From positions 1 to 17,928 of the forward strand of contig NZ_CAJTSC010000060.1 of the NCBI RefSeq assembly GCF_910578895.1: 17,928 bases of DNA, read 5' to 3'. The translations under genes were made by a program, and so were the position numbers. Below, piece by piece: positions 14,031-17,928 of this stretch (position 1 is the first letter of the stretch; every line of letters begins with the position of its first letter). The notes below the pieces were generated by a model that made no database searches, had not been told where the DNA came from, and saw only the letters and a list, made by a program, of their open reading frames with translations. Origin of the DNA: an uncultured Bacteroides sp. Lineage in GTDB: Bacteria; Bacteroidota; Bacteroidia; Bacteroidales; Bacteroidaceae.

Positions 14031-16352
14031 TTACCGCAGGAACTCGTAATGTCCGGCAGTGCCTTCAAAAGAAAGGATGCCGTCGTCCGAGCGGACTTCC
14101 ATAGCGGGAATATACACTTTTCCGTCTTTCTTGATTTGCCATGTTCCCGGAACGAGGTCGGTAACGACGAATTTCAGGGTAGCGTTTCCGTCCACTTTCA
14201 TATCGACCTTGCCGGACAGGGGGCGGCTGTCTTTGCTGAAAGTAACGATTCGGTCGGCTATCTGCACGCCTACCACTCGTTCGGCATCAATGCGTTTCAC
14301 GTTGTTCATCTGCTTGCAGGTGTTGTCTGCAACCTGCATTACGTTCAAAAAGTAGTTCTCGGCAGCAGGAACTGCGGGAGAAATTTCCACGCGCCATGCT
14401 CCCCGTTCGTTGGCGTCGTCGGGGCGGTTGGGCAGCGCGTCATTGGGATAGTTGGTGCCGAACACCCAGAACTCTTTTCCCTTGCCGCCTACCTTTTCTA
14501 TTTGCGCGTTGTTGGTTTCGGGCAATAATACATGGTTTTGCAACATTCCCGTATCACCGTTTTTGGTGCGCCGGATTGTGAAGCGGTTCCCTTCTATGGC
14601 AGGTTCTTCAACGCTGTGCAGCAGCCAGTATTTTTTGAATTGCGGGTCGGAAGATACCACCTTGTCAAAAACGATTAGTGCGGCAGGCACTTCGGAGGCG
14701 TGCAGATTTAGGAATACGAAGGAGCGTTTCACCTCTTTTACCTTATCCGTATAGGCTTGCGTGATGTCTCCTTTCAGATAAGAGTAGTCGGGCTTATGGG
14801 CATCGGGACCGAAGCCGTGTGCCAGTGTCCTGCCCGTGGTGTAATCTTTGCTTAACAGTTGTTTGAACGAACGGCAGGTTTCCCAACGGTCGCCGGGCAT
14901 GCGTTGACCGCCGTCATTGGCGGCAAATTCGGTTTTTCCGCCTCCGCCGTAGTTCCAGCAGGCGAATTTTTCGTCGGGATTGTATATCAGTAACGAGTTA
15001 TGTGCGATGGTACGTTTGAAGAAATTCTTGTTGTGCGGGCTGTTGTATCCGCCGGAACTTCCTTGATAGGCTCCCGCGTCAATGGCAAGAGGACCTCTGT
15101 AATAGAGTTGGAAAGAGCCGCCGTCCATGTGTTGATGGTTGCCGACAAACTGCTCGTTTATTTTCATTTCGGCAATCACGCTGTTCTTGTCCCATGCCGT
15201 GCGGGCTATCATCCAACCGAACGGAGTGCCTGAGTAGCGCGTCAGCGGCAGGTCGTCGGGGGCTTTGGCCTTCAGTTCGAAATCTCTCCACAGGATGTCG
15301 AAGATAAGGCAATGGCGTTCGATGTTGGGCTTGCGTTCGTACTCGTATGCCAAGTAGCTGTCTTTGTAGAAACTGGATGCAAGCATGGCGGGCAGCGAAT
15401 AGGACGGCATGTTTTTCCTGATAGGATTGGTGTCTCCTGCCGGCATTACCTGTCCGTCGGGACGGCGGCGATAGATGAAGTCATACAGGACAAACTGCTG
15501 TGCCGGGTCGTATATGGCTCCTGCGCCCATGCGTTGCAGAATCCAAAGTGAAAAAAGGTCATTGCTGAAGCGTACGTTTGCGTAGCTTGTCCCCTGATGG
15601 TAGTTGTGTCCGGAATAAATATAGTTTCTTACGGGGAGGTAATCTTTGAACATCATCTTTATCACATGGTTGTACATGTCCGGATATTCATCGTAGATGG
15701 CTATGCCGGCAGACAACATGTCACGCAATATCATCCACTCGCTGGAGTGTCCGGCAATCGGTTCGTTGTTGCGTGGCGGGTAACCGCATTCCATCGTTTT
15801 GGCTATGCGGATAAAGGACTCTATATAAGCCTTTTTTTCAGATTCCTTCATCTGGTCGTAGCACCAGTCGTATACGATGGCGCCGCAGGTCAGCATCACA
15901 CCGCTGGCGCGGGACAAATCTCCTTTTGTGCCGTAGTTGACGTTCCGGAGCGTGTCAAGCATGGCGGTGATGGCGCTTCGGGCTTGTTTCTTGTCGCCAT
16001 ATACAAGGTAGTCGAGCGCTTGTACCTGTACGCGGCTGGTCACACCGCGCATCTCGAAGTAGTAACGGAAGCCTCTGTCCTTGACTTTGGCTTCTTCTTC
16101 GGGTGTGCGGTCCTTGCCTAATTTGTTCAGCGTGGCAATGACTTCCTTTACGTGCGGATGATTCATCCGTTTCTTTAAATCCGGCAGATTGGCGGAACGT
16201 ACATAGAGCCGTGGATGTACTTGTGGCGGAATGGGCACTGTGACGTCTTCCATCTTTTCCCAGGTAACTTCCCGTCTGGTTTGCTGGGCATTGCTTTTCA
16301 GGCAGAAGATACAAAGCAGAAGGCCCGTGATAAATAGGATACTTTTTTTCAT
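14031..16352 (-). CDS. PL21 heparinase II-like heparin/heparan sulfate lyase
   Basis: Predicted to cleave heparin and heparan sulfate by beta-elimination in the periplasm. The 773-residue length is almost that of Pedobacter heparinus heparinase II (772). It has a signal peptide (about 1-22, ending SNAQ), an N-terminal alpha/alpha toroid (about 45-360), a central beta-sandwich (about 375-600) and a C-terminal beta domain. The residues described as catalytic in heparinase II fall at the same numbers here: His202 and Glu205 in GHSSEW, Tyr257 in GTSYANV, His406 in GNHQHMDGG. His408, Asp425 and His451 are in the expected region for its structural zinc site. Neither SusC/SusD nor sulfatase genes flank it, so it is an orphan lyase. 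Substrate range is inferred from the family. Confidence 0.93.
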   Translation of the reverse strand: MKKSILFITGLLLCIFCLKSNAQQTRREVTWEKMEDVTVPIPPQVHPRLYVRSANLPDLKKRMNHPHVKEVIATLNKLGKDRTPEEEAKVKDRGFRYYFEMRGVTSRVQVQALDYLVYGDKKQARSAITAMLDTLRNVNYGTKGDLSRASGVMLTCGAIVYDWCYDQMKESEKKAYIESFIRIAKTMECGYPPRNNEPIAGHSSEWMILRDMLSAGIAIYDEYPDMYNHVIKMMFKDYLPVRNYIYSGHNYHQGTSYANVRFSNDLFSLWILQRMGAGAIYDPAQQFVLYDFIYRRRPDGQVMPAGDTNPIRKNMPSYSLPAMLASSFYKDSYLAYEYERKPNIERHCLIFDILWRDFELKAKAPDDLPLTRYSGTPFGWMIARTAWDKNSVIAEMKINEQFVGNHQHMDGGSFQLYYRGPLAIDAGAYQGSSGGYNSPHNKNFFKRTIAHNSLLIYNPDEKFACWNYGGGGKTEFAANDGGQRMPGDRWETCRSFKQLLSKDYTTGRTLAHGFGPDAHKPDYSYLKGDITQAYTDKVKEVKRSFVFLNLHASEVPAALIVFDKVVSSDPQFKKYWLLHSVEEPAIEGNRFTIRRTKNGDTGMLQNHVLLPETNNAQIEKVGGKGKEFWVFGTNYPNDALPNRPDDANERGAWRVEISPAVPAAENYFLNVMQVADNTCKQMNNVKRIDAERVVGVQIADRIVTFSKDSRPLSGKVDMKVDGNATLKFVVTDLVPGTWQIKKDGKVYIPAMEVRSDDGILSFEGTAGHYEFLR

Positions 16353-16382
16353 GTGTTATAGATTAGTAAAATGATTATGTCG

Positions 16383-16416
16383 GTTTTCCGGGTGGTAATC
16401 CTACGTTTTCCGAGTG
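16383..16416 (-). promoter_or_regulatory. Two-copy direct repeat upstream of the PL21 gene, possible activator site
   Basis: GTTTTCCGGGTG at 16383-16394 and GTTTTCCGAGTG at 16405-16416 match at 11 of 12 positions with a 22-bp period. They lie 31-64 bp before the start codon. No TAnnTTTG motif is seen between them and the ATG, which fits a promoter needing an activator. The regulator is unknown. Confidence 0.4.
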
Positions 16417-16562
16417 TAAATTAAAACATTAAATTTTTTATTTAAACAGTGATGTGTTGATAAAATAAGGGTGATGTCGTATTTTTCAACATCTGTGGTA
16501 GTTGGCGAAACAATATTAGGAGTGGTTGTGGCAAGAAACTTTTTTAATTAATGATTTGTTTC

Positions 16563-16570
16563 TACCTTTG
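16563..16570 (+). promoter_or_regulatory. Promoter -7 element of the lipoprotein/comF operon
   Basis: TACCTTTG matches TAnnTTTG and lies 31 bp before the ATG at 16602, behind a T-rich stretch. Confidence 0.55.
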
Positions 16571-16601
16571 GACATGAAACTCAATTCATTGAATCTGTAG
16601 T

Positions 16602-17066
16602 ATGAATATAAAGATGATATCTATGTGCCTGTTATGCGCCGGAACGTTGCTGGCAGGCTGTGCAAGTAACCGCGAAAAGAAAGTTGAAGCTGCCGATAAG
16701 ACGGAAAAGGCAGGAATGGTAGGAAACGACCGGGACGAGCACGGGTGTATCGCTTCGGCAGGATACACCTGGAGCGAGGTGCAGAAAGATTGCATCCGTC
16801 TGTGGGAGAAGGGTGTCCGCTTGAGTGCCGTGGAAGATACGGGGAAGACGTTGTTCCTTGTGTTTAGTCCCGATTCCATGCAAGTGGAGCTGTTCTTTTC
16901 CGCAGAGGATGCTCCGAACGAGATTCTTTTCCGTCGCGGCTTGCCTGCCGGCGGATATGCCTGGAATGTTGAGGATGATGATACGAAGAATGTGCGTTTG
17001 GAGAATGGGCAATGGACTGTGAGCCAACGTGGAAAGCTTGTTTATAAGCAGGTGGCGGACAAATAG
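16602..17066 (+). CDS. Small lipoprotein with paired-cysteine motif, function unknown
   Basis: The 154-residue protein has a type II signal peptide with lipobox LAGC, lipidated at Cys20. A charged linker (about 21-46) leads to a conserved-looking segment, HGCIASAGYTWSEVQKDC, with Cys49 and Cys64, which could form a disulfide outside the cytoplasm. The rest (about 75-150) looks like a small beta-rich domain. The residues after Cys20 are ASNREKK rather than the acidic run linked to surface export in Bacteroides, so a periplasm-facing position is more likely. I do not recognise a named family. The ComF-family gene starts 9 bp downstream and is probably co-transcribed, though no functional link is evident. 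Confidence 0.85.
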   Translation: MNIKMISMCLLCAGTLLAGCASNREKKVEAADKTEKAGMVGNDRDEHGCIASAGYTWSEVQKDCIRLWEKGVRLSAVEDTGKTLFLVFSPDSMQVELFFSAEDAPNEILFRRGLPAGGYAWNVEDDDTKNVRLENGQWTVSQRGKLVYKQVADK

Positions 17067-17075
17067 ACTGTCGTG

Positions 17076-17780
17076 ATGGGAAACACGTTTAAAAGATGGT
17101 TTTTGTCTTTTCTTCATCTGTTTTTTCCTCGTCAGTGCGCCGTGTGTGGCATGCCCTTGCAGGAAGGAGAGGAGGCTATTTGCCTGAAATGCAATATGGA
17201 TCTGCCCCGTACGAATTATCATCTTCGTGCAGACAATCTGGTGGAACGTATGTTTTGGGGAAAGTTCCCTTTAGGGCGTGCCGCTTCTTATTTCTTTTAT
17301 CATAAAGGCAGTGATTACTGTCACATCCTGCATCAGTTGAAATATGGCGGTCGTAAGGATTTGGGGGAGACAATGGGACGCTTTATGGCGGCGGAATTGG
17401 CTGTTTCGGGATTCTTTCATGAAGTAGATGTCATGATTCCCGTCCCTTTGCATCCCCGCAAACAACAAATGCGCAGGTATAACCAAAGTGAGTGTATAGC
17501 TCAAGGCATTGCGGCGGTCACGGGCATTCCTTTGGATGTTTCTTCGGTGGTGCGGAAAAAGCATACGGAGACGCAGACAAGAAAATCTGCCTATGAACGT
17601 TGGGAGAATGTGGACGGCATCTTTCATCTGCTCTATCCCGAACGTTTTGTCGGGAAACATATTTTGCTGGTGGATGATGTGCTTACCACAGGAGCCACCA
17701 CCACGGCATGTGCCGATGCGTTCCGGGATGTGGCAGGCATACGGATTAGCGTGCTGACGCTTGCTGTAGCAAATGATTGA
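17076..17780 (+). CDS. ComF-family phosphoribosyltransferase-like protein
   Basis: A 234-residue member of the ComF/GntX family, related to DNA uptake in some bacteria. It has an N-terminal zinc finger (Cys21, Cys24, Cys36, Cys39), the family blocks LKYGGRKD (about 88-95) and RRYNQS (133-138), and a type I PRTase PRPP loop LLVDDVLTTGATTT at about 197-210. The ATG at 17076 is preferred over a GTG one codon earlier. In Bacteroidota these genes are widespread without a known competence phenotype, so a competence role should not be assumed. A hairpin follows about 19 bp downstream. Confidence 0.92.
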   Translation: MGNTFKRWFLSFLHLFFPRQCAVCGMPLQEGEEAICLKCNMDLPRTNYHLRADNLVERMFWGKFPLGRAASYFFYHKGSDYCHILHQLKYGGRKDLGETMGRFMAAELAVSGFFHEVDVMIPVPLHPRKQQMRRYNQSECIAQGIAAVTGIPLDVSSVVRKKHTETQTRKSAYERWENVDGIFHLLYPERFVGKHILLVDDVLTTGATTTACADAFRDVAGIRISVLTLAVAND

Positions 17781-17798
17781 TAAATCCCTCCCCAAGTA

Positions 17799-17866
17799 TT
17801 CAAACTGAGCCGAACTGACCCGTATTAACATAACATATCCACAGGGTTTTCGGGGTTCAGTTTGAA
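17799..17866 (+). terminator. Long-loop hairpin after the comF-like gene
   Basis: TTCAAACTGA (17799-17808) pairs perfectly with TCAGTTTGAA (17857-17866), and the stem extends inward by one G-U and two C-G pairs. A second left segment, AACTGACCCG at about 17813-17822, could pair with much of the same right arm, giving two alternative folds. No long U-tract follows, and the structure lies directly before the next promoter. Confidence 0.45.
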
Positions 17867-17869
17867 AAC

Positions 17870-17900
17870 TTGTGGGAATTAGTTAAAACCCCTATCTTTG
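17870..17900 (+). promoter_or_regulatory. Promoter with -33 and -7 elements at the right edge
   Basis: TTG at 17870-17872 and TATCTTTG at 17893-17900 are separated by 20 bp, the best-spaced sigma-ABfr promoter in the window. Confidence 0.6.
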
Positions 17901-17904
17901 GTGT

Positions 17905-17928
17905 ATGAAACATAAACTTCCCAACTCC
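17905..17928 (+). CDS. Possible start of a next gene, cut by the window end
   Basis: ATG at 17905 opens MKHKLPNS and runs off the end. It lies only 4 bp after the -7 motif, so the transcript would be nearly leaderless; the real start may be farther downstream. No function can be given. Confidence 0.25.

Overview
The window is a stretch of Bacteroides-type (Bacteroidota) chromosome. Four things point there: repeated TAnnTTTG promoter -7 motifs without Shine-Dalgarno sequences, an ArgRS and a zinc-finger-less TopA of the form seen in this phylum, secreted polysaccharide-degrading enzymes, and a TPR / outer-membrane-barrel gene pair. An orphan PL21 heparinase II and a GH10-CE1 xylanase/esterase suggest a gut glycan degrader. 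The species cannot be fixed from the sequence alone.

Layout. 1-345 is the right part of a dispersed non-coding repeat, cut by the window edge. 448-2265 (+) is argS, ending in a strong hairpin. 2474-4612 (-) is a secreted two-domain xylanase/feruloyl esterase-like protein. 4841-7189 (-) is topA, with a 15-bp-stem hairpin just after its stop. 7325-9001 (-) and 9011-12043 (-) form a two-gene operon: a large secreted TPR protein, then an outer-membrane beta-barrel. 12137-12709 (-) is a zinc-ribbon NUDIX hydrolase. 12710-13529 has no gene; most of it is a complete 446-bp copy of the dispersed repeat. 13530-14021 (+) is a DEDDh exonuclease, meeting tail to tail the PL21 heparinase II-like lyase at 14031-16352 (-). 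16602-17066 (+) is a small lipoprotein and 17076-17780 (+) a ComF-family phosphoribosyltransferase, 9 bp apart. A promoter and possibly a new gene start at the right edge.

The genes are mostly independent housekeeping units (argS, topA, NUDIX, exonuclease, comF) interspersed with two orphan glycan-degrading enzymes that have no SusC/SusD partners here. Each of the two enzyme genes has a two-copy direct repeat with a 21-22 bp period upstream, which may be an activator site.

The most unusual content is the non-coding repeat. The complete copy (12931-13376) has 48-bp imperfect inverted ends, a possible 3-bp target duplication, four tandem 22-bp units of the form TTCCC-N8-GGGAA, a perfect 15-nt palindrome, and a tract of about 67 nt with no adenine. 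A second copy (1-345) keeps all the internal parts at about 89% identity. The differences show no codon-position bias, so it is not a gene. It looks like a MITE-like or structured-RNA element lying just upstream of same-strand genes. I cannot tell without a search whether it has been described.
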